DNA from: Amycolatopsis australiensis
Lineage (GTDB): Bacteria > Actinomycetota > Actinomycetes > Mycobacteriales > Pseudonocardiaceae
Direction of reading: 5' to 3'
NCBI RefSeq assembly: GCF_900119165.1
Contig: NZ_FPJG01000006.1
Span: forward strand, 6,448,001-6,512,000
Length of the DNA: 64,000 bases
In this document: one piece after another, positions 17,742 to 25,969 of the stretch
How the letters are laid out: each line of letters starts with the position of its first letter
Numbering within the stretch: position 1 is the stretch's first letter
Notes under the pieces: model-generated
The model's database searches: none
The model's input: the letters and a program-made list of their open reading frames with translations, nothing else
What the model was told of the DNA's origin: nothing
Translations under genes and position numbers: made by a program

Positions 17742-18626
17742 ATGAGCACCAACACTGTTTCCCTGCCCGGTGGCACGTGGTCCCTGGGCGAGCTGACCGT
17801 CACCCGCTTCGGCTACGGTGCCATGCAGCTGGCCGGCCCCGGAGTCATGGGACCACCGGCGGACCGAGACGGCGCGATCGCCGTCCTGCGCAAGGCCGTC
17901 GACCTCGGTATCACGCACATCGACACCGCGGACGCCTACGGCCCACACGTCACCAACGAGCTGATCCGCGAGGCACTGCACCCCTACCCGCCGTCACTGC
18001 ACATCGTGACCAAGGTCGGCGCCCACCGCGACGCGCACGGCGGCTGGTCCCCGGCCCGCCGGCCCGAGGACCTGCGCCGCGCCGTTCACGACAACCTGGA
18101 AACCCTTGGCCTGGAACGACTCGACGTGGTCAACCTTCGCCTCGGTGACGCCACGGGACCGCAGCCCGGCTCACTCGCCGAGGCATTCGGCACCCTGGTG
18201 GAACTGCAGCAGCAAGGCCTGATCCGGCACCTCGGCGTCTCCAACGCGACCTTCGAGCAGGTCGCCGAAGCCCAGGCGATCGCGCCGATCGTATGCGTGC
18301 AGAACATGTACAACCTCGCCCACCGCCACGACGACCCGCTGATCGACGAGCTCGCCGGCCACGGCATCGCCTACGTGCCGTTCTTCCCCCTCGGCGGATT
18401 CAGCCCGCTGCAGTCCTCGACACTGTCAGCGGTCGCCGACCGGCTGGGCACCACACCGATGTCGGTCGCCCTGGCCTGGCTGCTGCACCGCTCACCGAAC
18501 ATCCTCCTCATCCCGGGCACGTCGTCGCCGGCGCACCTGGCCGAGAACGTCGCGGGCGCGGCGACCCCGCTCTCCCGCGACGACCTGACCGAACTGGACA
18601 AGATCGGCTCGCCACACGAGAGGTGA
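17742..18626 (+). CDS. Aldo/keto reductase
   Basis: 294 residues, TIM-barrel NADPH-dependent oxidoreductase. Catalytic residues of the family are visible: Asp and Tyr in HIDTADAYG (about 67-75) and Lys in IVTKVG (about 88). The usual active-site His region reads VVNLRLG, a variation seen in AKR families with altered substrates. The C-terminal phosphate-binding loop IPGTSSPAHLAEN is present. No clear Shine-Dalgarno before the ATG. Probably controlled by the divergent LysR protein. Confidence 0.88.
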   Translation: MSTNTVSLPGGTWSLGELTVTRFGYGAMQLAGPGVMGPPADRDGAIAVLRKAVDLGITHIDTADAYGPHVTNELIREALHPYPPSLHIVTKVGAHRDAHGGWSPARRPEDLRRAVHDNLETLGLERLDVVNLRLGDATGPQPGSLAEAFGTLVELQQQGLIRHLGVSNATFEQVAEAQAIAPIVCVQNMYNLAHRHDDPLIDELAGHGIAYVPFFPLGGFSPLQSSTLSAVADRLGTTPMSVALAWLLHRSPNILLIPGTSSPAHLAENVAGAATPLSRDDLTELDKIGSPHER

Positions 18627-19120
18627 ACCGGCACGCTCGGCCGAACACGATCCCAAGCCGCGGGCTCCCGACCATCCCAACCTCGACGCGCCGGCGCTGC
18701 GGGAACCGAGCCGGGTTCCGGGGCCGGCTGGATCAAATCGTCGGCGAGGTGCTGGCGGCGCGATCGCCGGCCCGGCCTGTCCGGGCCGGTGGCCAGCCGG
18801 ATGGCGGTGAGTTCGTCCGAGCGGCGTTCGGCCGCCTCGGCATTCAGCAGGTTCAGCACCTGCGAGTCCCATCCGTCGCGGCGCGCCTGCATGACGGTCA
18901 TCGACGGCAAAGCCGACGCACTGACCACTCCCCTGCCCGGCGACTGCATATCGTCCAGCCAACATCCGCTTTCGGCCCCGAGGCGGTCGGCTGCGGACGA
19001 CTGACGAGGGAGCGTCAGCCGGCGAAACGCTGTCCGACCGCCGCAGCCGCCTGCGATGAGCGCGGCGATCCTCGTCGCTACCGACGGTAGTCCGCCGATC
19101 CAGTCACCGCTTGGGACGTG
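18627..19120. other. Gap with a possible decayed ORF
   Basis: 494 bp. On the minus strand 18700-18901 encodes MQARRDGWDSQVLNLLNAEAA and ERRSDELTAIRLATG with protein-like composition, but no family is recognised and it runs into non-coding-like sequence. Otherwise nothing seen. Confidence 0.25.
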
Positions 19121-19618
19121 TCACGAGATCCGCGGCAACGCGAGCCAGTCCTGCCAGGTGATGTCGCGGCCCAGAAATCGAGGCCGGCGGAACGGCCAGT
19201 CCGTGGCGATCCACCTCGGCACCAGCGCATCGAGCGCACGCTCCACTTCGCTGCCGACGAGGTCGTCCACCACCCACCAGGACACCTCGCCGTCGGAACC
19301 GGTGCGCTCGGGCGGGTCGATGTACACGCAGCCGAGAATCGCGGTCTCCTCCTCGTCCAGCAGCGCATAGTTGAACGACTGATGCGCGGCTATCTCCTTC
19401 TCGTGCCGCAACAGGTCGAGGCGGTCCTCTTCATAGGTCATCGTTTCCTTGGGCCAAGCCCAGGCCGGGCCGAAGATACTCCACAGACGCTCCCGGGAGC
19501 CCATCACCGCGGGATAATCGAGAGCAGTGTCCGCCTCGCGGATCGGCCGAAGGTGAAGCGCGGTGCCGAGCACGGGCGTGTAGACGGGGTGGACGAAGTC
19601 GTCGGGCAGCCAGCTCAT
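19121..19618 (-). CDS. GNAT-like N-acetyltransferase
   Basis: 165 residues. The N-terminal LHLRPIREADTALDYPAVM fits the first strand and helix of GNAT enzymes, and AILGCVYIDPPER followed by VSWWVVDDLVGSEVERAL resembles the acetyl-CoA pyrophosphate-binding strand-helix. The Q/RxxGxG/A loop is degenerate (VDDLVGSEVE). Start ATG 19618 has no strong RBS. Substrate unknown. Confidence 0.65.
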   Translation of the reverse strand: MSWLPDDFVHPVYTPVLGTALHLRPIREADTALDYPAVMGSRERLWSIFGPAWAWPKETMTYEEDRLDLLRHEKEIAAHQSFNYALLDEEETAILGCVYIDPPERTGSDGEVSWWVVDDLVGSEVERALDALVPRWIATDWPFRRPRFLGRDITWQDWLALPRIS

Positions 19619-19679
19619 AGCGGCAGAGGCTACACAACGTACCCGGAACCTGTGGCCGGTACTGGCGCGACCGCATTCG

Positions 19680-19856
19680 TCACGAGCCGTGCGTGAAGCA
19701 GCGGTGGTACGCGCTGACCGCGTAGAACGCGACGAAGATGCCGACGTCGACCCAGCTCAGTCCCCAGCCCAGGCGAACGGCACGGCCACCAGCGACGTGA
19801 TCACGCCGAAGCAGGCCGACAGCTGCACGCCGATTTGCGCCGGCCGCCACCTGTTT
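19680..19856 (-). pseudogene. Fatty-acid desaturase N-terminal relic
   Basis: IGVQLSACFGVITSLVAVPFAW, then after a frameshift GWGLSWVDVGIFVAFYAVSA and YHRCFTHGS. This matches the N-terminal membrane segment and first histidine box (HRxxTH) of acyl-CoA delta-9 desaturases, with an internal deletion just before the box and loss of everything after it. Nonfunctional. Confidence 0.65.
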
Positions 19857-20019
19857 ACAACTATTCGCCTGTCGCAGCCGGTGATGCAACGTGCATCTCC
19901 GGCACAAATCCTCCGTGTGCGCATCGTAGCGGGATGACTGATCCGTATCGAAGGCTTGCTGGAATCGTCCGGCCGGCCATAGATTCGCCGGTCGGGAAAA
20001 CACAACATTGGAGTCGTCC

Positions 20020-21165
20020 ATGAGACCGGGTCGAATTCGTGTCGCCGCACTGCTTTCCGTCGCTGCTGCGGTAGCCGGCCTCTCACTGGTTCCCGACAGC
20101 GCGGACGCGTCTTCTCGAACGGAGTCCGTGACCAAGTCCGACAGCCAAAGCTGCCAGCTGGAACTCGCCGATCTCGGGAAGATCACCTACACCCAAGGCT
20201 TCACCGTCACGATCGACGCGCCGACCGAGGCGATCGCCGGAGTGCCGACCGACCGGATACCGTACCGGGGAACGGGCAGCACTTCACTCTTGTCAGGGCA
20301 AGCATCGCTGCGCACCGCGCTCGCTTCGGCCGGTGCCACATCGCTGGACGTCGAGGTCTCGATCGCCGTCGCCTATTACGGCTCGAACCTGCCGGATCCC
20401 GCCACCTCGCCGCACTGGTCGGCGACCGGGATCCCGCTGGCCGGCGACGCGGTGACGTCCGCAACCGGGTCCGGGACCCTTCCACCGATGTCGTTCGCCG
20501 ACGCGGGGACCCGTGCCGGCTTGATGTACGCGTCGTCGTTCCGCGTCGCCGTCACTCCCCGCAAGGCGGACGGCACGGCCACTGCGTATGGCACCTTGTC
20601 CGGACTGTGCCTGTCACAACCGTGGTTCCAGGAATGGAGCCGGGTGGAAGTCCTGCCCCCGGCGCTCCACCAGCGGTTCGGCACGCGGGTGGTCACGCAC
20701 CTGGCGAACGCCACCGGTGACACCGACTTCGGTGACACGACCCTGGACGTGGCGGGGAACCGGGCGACCGGCACGTTCTCCGCCGAGCTGGCTCTGGACA
20801 GCATCCGGCCGGTGTCTTTCCGGTTCTTGAATCTGATCCCCGCCACCGCCGTCCTCAGGCTGACCTCACCGGGGCGTGTCACGGGGAGTACCGAGGGGAC
20901 GGATATCTCGGCCACGGTTCCCCTGGCCTTCGAGTTGACCGAGCTCTCGCTGTTCGGCGTACCGGCGCTGCGGGGCGGCAGGACCTGCCAGAACGCGACC
21001 TCGGCGGAGCTCACCGGGCACGCCTTCTCGCTCGACCACGGCGGAGCCCTGACCGGAACGTACCCGGTGCCGCCGTTTCGGGGATGCGACTTCGCTGCCG
21101 GCGTAGCCAACGTGGTTTTGAACGCAGACGGCAACACCATGACCCTCGCCCTGAGTCCTCGATGA
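20020..21165 (+). CDS. Secreted protein of unknown function
   Basis: 381 residues. Signal peptide MRPGRIRVAALLSVAAAVAGLSLVPDSADAS fits Sec export. The mature part is beta-rich with few Cys (SCQLELADLG, GLCLSQPW, GRTCQNA, RGCDFAAG) that could form two disulfides. Two roughly similar halves suggest a duplicated beta-sandwich. The ATG at 20020 has GGAG 6 nt upstream. The mature region is rich in Thr, Ser and Ala. No family is identified with confidence. Confidence 0.7.
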   Translation: MRPGRIRVAALLSVAAAVAGLSLVPDSADASSRTESVTKSDSQSCQLELADLGKITYTQGFTVTIDAPTEAIAGVPTDRIPYRGTGSTSLLSGQASLRTALASAGATSLDVEVSIAVAYYGSNLPDPATSPHWSATGIPLAGDAVTSATGSGTLPPMSFADAGTRAGLMYASSFRVAVTPRKADGTATAYGTLSGLCLSQPWFQEWSRVEVLPPALHQRFGTRVVTHLANATGDTDFGDTTLDVAGNRATGTFSAELALDSIRPVSFRFLNLIPATAVLRLTSPGRVTGSTEGTDISATVPLAFELTELSLFGVPALRGGRTCQNATSAELTGHAFSLDHGGALTGTYPVPPFRGCDFAAGVANVVLNADGNTMTLALSPR

Positions 21166-21289
21166 GGCGAAGGAGAGCGATGACACGCCTCGAGCCGCGG
21201 CGGACGGCAAGCGGTTTACCAGGCACCGGCTGCTCCCGTGCGGCAGTACTGCTGGTCCGGCCGTTCGAGCAGCTGTCCGGCGAAGTCCG

Positions 21290-21545
21290 ACCGGGACAGC
21301 GGATGGCGGCCGGAAACAGGGCGCGCACCATGCCCGGGTCCACGGGTATCGGGTGGACGCCAAACGGCTCGACCTCGGGCCCGAACGCCTCGAAGAAGCC
21401 CTCGATGCCCACTTGGCGACGTGATACGGCGACAGTCCCGGAAGCACGGTCCGGCCCGCCATGCTCGGCACCTGGATGAGGCACCCGCCGCCTCGTGCGC
21501 GCAGGTGCGGCGAGCCGGTCAGGTTGGCCGTGATCAGGATGTCGT
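21290..21545 (-). pseudogene. Short-chain dehydrogenase relic
   Basis: Reads ITANLTGSPHLRARGGGCLIQVPSMAG, then SPYHVAKW with the SDR YxxxK catalytic pair, then after a frameshift GIEGFFEAFGPEVEPFGV and VDPGMVR. This order is that of classical SDRs. N-terminal Rossmann motif and C-terminus are missing. Confidence 0.65.
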
Positions 21546-21654
21546 GTCGCTCCGAGGATCGGTGGGTCTCGCGGCTGTGTTCCCGGCTCAGGCGAAGGCC
21601 GCGGCGTGCTCGGTCACAAGGTGTGCGGGTTGCGCGGCGCGGTGCCGGTGAGGT

Positions 21655-22785
21655 CGTCACGTCGCCGGTCAGCCAGGTCGGGCACGGACATGTCCCGCCG
21701 ATGAGCGCCGCGGCCGGGAGCGTCCAGGGCAGCGAGTTGACCCAGACGAGACTGCTGCCGGTGACGGTCGGATAGTTCGCCAGCATGAGGGCCAGGCCGG
21801 CGATGAGGCCGACGCCGCCGAGCGCGGGGGCGAGCAGGGCGCCCCAGACCGGCTCTCCGCCGCGGTGCCGCAGGAAGTAGCCGACGGTGGAGGCCGCCGC
21901 GATGGCCTGGAGCAGCACGATCCCGAGGACGCCGAGCCCGTACAGGCTGGCGCTCATGCCCCGGTAGGGGTCCTGACCGGCGAGCGTGAACCCGATCGTG
22001 GTGACCGCCAGCAGGATGAGCTGGGTGGCACTGGCGGCGACGGGCGAGCCGTGTTTCGGATGAAGCCCGGCGAGCCTGCGGGGCAGCAGGCCGTCGCGGG
22101 CGAGGGCGACTTCGTATCGCGCGGTGTTGCAGTGGAAGGCGAGGAACGCCGCGAACAGGCTCGTCACGACCAGGATGCCCATGACGTCGGCATAGCCCTT
22201 GCCGAGGTAGTCGGCACCGGCGTTGAACACGAAGTCCTGCGGGTCGGCAGCGGCGGCCATCCGGGCCTGGTCCACGCCGTACGCGGAGATGGCCGCCCAG
22301 GTCGTCACCAGGTAGAACCCGGCGATGATGGCAAGCGCGAGGTAGGTGGCGCGGGGAACCGCGCGGTGCGGGTCGCGGGCTTCCTCGCCGTACAAGGCGG
22401 TGGCCTCGAATCCGACGAACGAGCCGAACGCGAGCATGAGACTGACGCCGAAGCCGCCACCGAACACGACGCTGGGCGGGTACACCTCCAACGAGAAGCC
22501 GCGGAAGCCGTGCTTGAGCAGGACTGCGACGTCGAATGCCAGCAACACCAGGACTTCGGCCGCGAGCGCGACTCCGAGCACCTTCGCGCTGAGCGTGACC
22601 TCGAAGTAGGCGAGCACCGCCACGGCCAGGCAAGTGACGAGCGCGACGAGCTGCCAGGGAACCGGGGTGCCGAGAAGCCCGGTCATCACCTGGGCGCCGA
22701 AGTCGGCGAGCGCGCCGAAGATCCCGATGGTGGCGGCGTTGTAGGCGAGCACTGCGATGTACGCGGTGGCGCCTCCGGCCCGGCG
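21655..22785 (-). pseudogene. Truncated APC-family amino acid permease
   Basis: Continuous hydrophobic sequence from AYIAVLAYNAATIGIFGALADFG to SSLVWVNSLPWTLP with the family signature GFEATALYGEEARDPHRAVPRA. The first two transmembrane helices and their start are absent: upstream sequence belongs to an antiporter fragment on the other strand. The C-terminus also shifts frame near 21690. At least nine helices remain but the protein is probably inactive. Confidence 0.65.
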
Positions 22786-23115
22786 CCGACGGGATCGTCT
22801 CACCGCTGTTCCTCTTCGCCCTGGTCCTGGCCGGGGACCAGACCCAGGAACAGACGCCGCTCGACGCGCTCGCCACCGCGTTGCCCTTCGCCGTCAAGGC
22901 CGTGGTCGCCGGTGGGTGCTCGGCGGCCTCCTCGCGTGGCTGCTCGACCGCGCCCACCAGTCCGGTTGGATGACGCCGCAGTCCGGGCGCATCGCGGTGC
23001 TGATGGCACCGCTGCTGACCTACACCGCGACCGTCGCCGTCGACGGTAACGGGTTCGTGGCCTCGTTCGTCTGCGGGATCGCCTTCCGCTACGTGCACCG
23101 GCTGCGCAAAGCCCG
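22783..23115 (+). pseudogene. Na+/H+ (cation:proton) antiporter internal fragment
   Basis: DGIVSPLFLFALVLAGD, ALPFAVKAVVAG, then after a frameshift GGLLAWLLDRAHQSGWMT, LMAPLLTYTATVAVDGNGFVA and FVCGIAFRYVHRLR. This is the middle of a CPA1/NhaP-type exchanger, with both ends missing. Its 5' end abuts the permease relic head-to-head, marking a deletion junction. Confidence 0.6.
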
Positions 23116-23189
23116 CCGGGTCCGTGACGGCCGGGCCGACCGCGCGGAGGTCCGAGCCGACGCCATGGGCACGCGATCGGCGCCAGTAT

Positions 23190-23565
23190 TGCGTTCTCCC
23201 GCAGCAGGCCCCGCTCGGCCAGATCGTGGAACTCCGCCCGGGAATCGAACATCGCCGCGAACTCCGCGTTCCAGGCACCGGCGTCCGCCGCCCGCTCCGC
23301 GACGTCGGCGTGGTCCTCCCGCCACGCTTCGGGCTCGGCGACGAAGACCAGGCACACCGGAGCCTCCGCCGGCTGCGGCTGGCCACCGGCCGCCCACGAC
23401 AGGCCCTCCCGGCCCGTTTCGCCGGTGACGACGACGATCGAGCGATCCTGCATGTTCCAGGCACTCGGCGCCTCGACGGCCAGCTCGAGCAGCTCCTCCA
23501 GCAGCGCCGCCGGCACGGGATCCGGACGGTAGTGGCGGACCGTGCGCCGGGCACGAATCGCGTCG
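23190..23565 (-). pseudogene. Nitroreductase-family N-terminal fragment
   Basis: NDAIRARRTVRHYRPDPVP, LLELAVEAPSAWNMQDRS and EAPVCLVFVAE follow the FMN-binding start of nitroreductases (RRSxRxF...APSxxNxQ). It has no start codon in frame and breaks off after ERGLLREN. Nonfunctional relic. Confidence 0.6.
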
Positions 23566-23653
23566 TTCGCTTTTGTTCAAAACAGCTGATATCGCGGCAG
23601 CCAACTGCGACGATCGCGACACGAGGAAGATGACTGGAGGGCTCGCGGCGGTG

Positions 23654-24045
23654 ATGGCCGTCGCGAGCTACAGCTCGTCCGCAGCCTGCGAAGGCGCCGC
23701 GTCCGGGTACCGCAGCGCCGACGAAGCGGCCTACTGCTACTACATCGCCGGCGGTCTCGGCGACCCCCACCCCGTCCACCTCCAGGAGCGCGTGCGGGAC
23801 GCATCCGCGGCAAAGGCCAGCTGCGAGACCAAGCTTCTGGCACGCCCGCGGCGGTCGGCGACTACCAGTCGTGCCCCGGGGAGCCGCGCAGAAACGGGAT
23901 GATCGGCGGGTCAACCGCGGTTTCTTCCCGTACCTGCTGTGGGTGGCGCGGGCATTGAGCTTCACCGAGCGGGACGCCGACCGCCGCACGGCGGCGGATC
24001 TGCTGGAGCACGTCGCGGCCGGCCATGGACCTGAGTATGTTCTGA
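23654..24045 (+). other. Two short protein-like stretches of unknown origin
   Basis: 23654-23825 (YRSADEAAYCYYIAGGLGDPH) and 23905-24045 (NRGFFPYLLWVARALSFTERD, then AADLLEHVAAGHG) have coding-like third positions but no start, no shared frame and no recognised family. Likely relics in the same decayed zone. Confidence 0.25.
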
Positions 24046-24072
24046 TCATCGATTCCGACCACAGGAGGAACC

Positions 24073-24369
24073 GTGGCCAAGGGCTACTGGGTCAGCGTCT
24101 ACCCCACCATCGCGGACCCCGAGAGTCTCGACGACTACAACGAGCTGGCCCGTCAAGCCGTCAAGGCGGCGGGCGGGCGGGTGCTCACCCGCGGCGGCTG
24201 CCGGGTCGTCGCACACGAAGCCGGAATCGCCGAGCGCGTCGTCCTGATCGAGTTCGAGAGCTTCGAACAGGCGGTCGCCGCGCGCGCGAGCACCGCCTAC
24301 CAGGAGGCGCTGGCCAAACTCCCCCAAGGCTTCGAGCGCGATTTTCGCATCATCGAAGGCCTCGACTGA
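24073..24369 (+). CDS. DUF1330-family protein
   Basis: 98 residues with the ferredoxin-like DUF1330 pattern: KGYWVSVYPTIADPESLDDYN, GGRVLTRGG, RVVLIEFESFEQAVAA, and a C-terminal DFRIIEG. Start GTG at 24073 with an ideal AGGAGGAA. It is the one intact gene in a decayed zone. Biochemical function of the family is not established. Confidence 0.85.
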   Translation: MAKGYWVSVYPTIADPESLDDYNELARQAVKAAGGRVLTRGGCRVVAHEAGIAERVVLIEFESFEQAVAARASTAYQEALAKLPQGFERDFRIIEGLD

Positions 24370-24391
24370 CGATCGGGCACCGGTGTTCGGC

Positions 24392-24560
24392 CTCATACCT
24401 GCCGCGCGGACTCGTTGACCTCCTGCTCGCCGCCGCCCCCGGCCAGCCCGTCGACATGGGCGCGTACTACAGCCGGACCTGGCCGGGCGCCCGGTGACGT
24501 TCATCCGCTTCCCCGACGGCGTCGGCGGCCGGCAGTTCTTCGAAAAGAACGTCTCTAGGG
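24392..24560 (+). pseudogene. LigD polymerase-domain relic
   Basis: VDMGAYYSRTWPGA, then after a one-base shift VTFIRFPDGVGGRQFFEKNVS. The block RPVTxxRFPDGxxGxxFFEKN is diagnostic of the NHEJ ligase D polymerase (primase-like) domain. Only about 50 residues survive. Confidence 0.55.
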
Positions 24561-24616
24561 CGTGTCCGACACGCGACGGTGGCGCGGTCGAGGCCGCGAA
24601 CGGCGTCACCGGGCTC

Positions 24617-25969
24617 TCAGCCGCCGGGGTGGCCGCACTCTTCCACCGCGGCCACCAGGATGCCGGCCGCGGTGGCGACCACCTCGGCGGAGACGGTGAG
24701 CGGAGGCATGAGCCGGACCACGGTGTCGTCCCGGCCACCCAGCTCCACGATCAGCCCGTGGCGCAACGCGTGCGCCTGCACGGCCCGCGCGTAGCCGGTG
24801 GCGGTCAGGTCCGGGTGCGGGGACGCGAGCTCGACGCCCCACATCAGGCCCCGGCCGCGCACGTCCCGGACCCCCGGCCGGTCCCGCAGCGCCGACAGCA
24901 GCCCGCCGAGCTGCTCGCCGCGGCGCCGGACGTTGCCGAGCACGTCGTCGCGCCGCATGATCCGCACCGTTTCGGCGCCGGCGGCGAACGCCGCCTGGTT
25001 GCCGCGGAACGTGCCCGTGTGCGCGCCCGGGGCCCACACGTCCAGGCGCCGGTCGTAGAAGATCACCGCGACCGGCAGCCCGACGCCGCTCAGCGCCTTC
25101 GACGCCACGATCACGTCGGGCTCGATGCCGTACTGCTCGAAGGCGAACCACGTGCCGGTGCGGCCGCAGCCGGTCTGGACCTCGTCGGCCACGAGCGGGA
25201 CGCCGAGGTCGCGGGTCAGCCGCCGCACCCGCCGGACGAACTCCGGGCGCGCGGGGATCACCCCGCCCTCGCCCTGCACCAGCTCCAGCACCACCGCCGC
25301 CGGCCTGGGCACGCCGCCGTTCGGGTCGCGCAGCGCCCGCTCGAGCAGGCCCGCGCAGTTGACGTCGCACGCGTCCGGGGTGAGCCCGACCGGGCAGTCG
25401 GTGCAGTGCGAGTACGGGAAGAAGTGCACGCCGGGCACGCCGTTGGGCACCGGCTGCTTCTGCGCGACGAGCCCGGTCAGCGCCATCGCCGCGTGGCTCG
25501 CGCCGTGGAAGCCGCCCTGGAACGCGATGACGTCGCCGCGGCCGGTCGCGGTCTTGCACAGCTTGAGCGCGGCGTCGACCGCGTTCGCCCCGCCGGGACC
25601 GCAGAAGTGCACCTTCATCCGGTCGCGCAGGCCGCCGGGCAGCATCGACAGCTGCGCCTCCAGGAACGCGTGCTTGGCCGGGGTCGGGAAGTCCAGGCCG
25701 TGCGTGAGCGCCCGCATCTGCCCGGCCGCCGCGCGGACCACTTCGGGATGGTTGTGGCCCAGCGCGAGCACCCCGGCGCCGGAGAGGAAGTCGATGAAGA
25801 CGTTGCCGTCGACGTCGCGGACGTGGCTGCCGGCGCCCTCGGCCAGTGCGATCGGCAGGTGCCGCGGGTAGACCCGGGCGTTGGACTCCCAGCGCCGCTG
25901 GTGGGCGAGGAACTCGGCCGACCGCGGGCCGGGCAGCTCGCCGGCCACACGGGGCTGCGGTTCGGTCAT
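24617..25969 (-). CDS. Class III aminotransferase, L-2,4-diaminobutyrate--2-oxoglutarate type
   Basis: 450 residues, PLP fold type I. Key parts: FLSGAGVLALGHNHP (about 61-75), GPGGANAVDAALKL (124-137), Asp262 in ADEVQTGCGRTG for the pyridine nitrogen, and the Schiff-base Lys291 in VIVASKALSG. Motifs and length resemble EctB/PvdH/Dat enzymes, which aminate aspartate 4-semialdehyde to 2,4-diaminobutyrate. Its ATG overlaps the synthetase stop (ATGA), and aspartokinase heads the operon, so it most likely supplies diaminobutyrate to that synthetase. No ectoine genes are nearby. C-terminal glycine-rich end is normal. Confidence 0.88.
   Translation of the reverse strand: MTEPQPRVAGELPGPRSAEFLAHQRRWESNARVYPRHLPIALAEGAGSHVRDVDGNVFIDFLSGAGVLALGHNHPEVVRAAAGQMRALTHGLDFPTPAKHAFLEAQLSMLPGGLRDRMKVHFCGPGGANAVDAALKLCKTATGRGDVIAFQGGFHGASHAAMALTGLVAQKQPVPNGVPGVHFFPYSHCTDCPVGLTPDACDVNCAGLLERALRDPNGGVPRPAAVVLELVQGEGGVIPARPEFVRRVRRLTRDLGVPLVADEVQTGCGRTGTWFAFEQYGIEPDVIVASKALSGVGLPVAVIFYDRRLDVWAPGAHTGTFRGNQAAFAAGAETVRIMRRDDVLGNVRRRGEQLGGLLSALRDRPGVRDVRGRGLMWGVELASPHPDLTATGYARAVQAHALRHGLIVELGGRDDTVVRLMPPLTVSAEVVATAAGILVAAVEECGHPGG

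Noticed and set aside
24617..25969. Ectoine biosynthesis gene ectB
   Set aside because: The aminotransferase resembles EctB, but no ectA or ectC is adjacent and it is translationally coupled to a polymer synthetase, so a diaminobutyrate supply role fits better.
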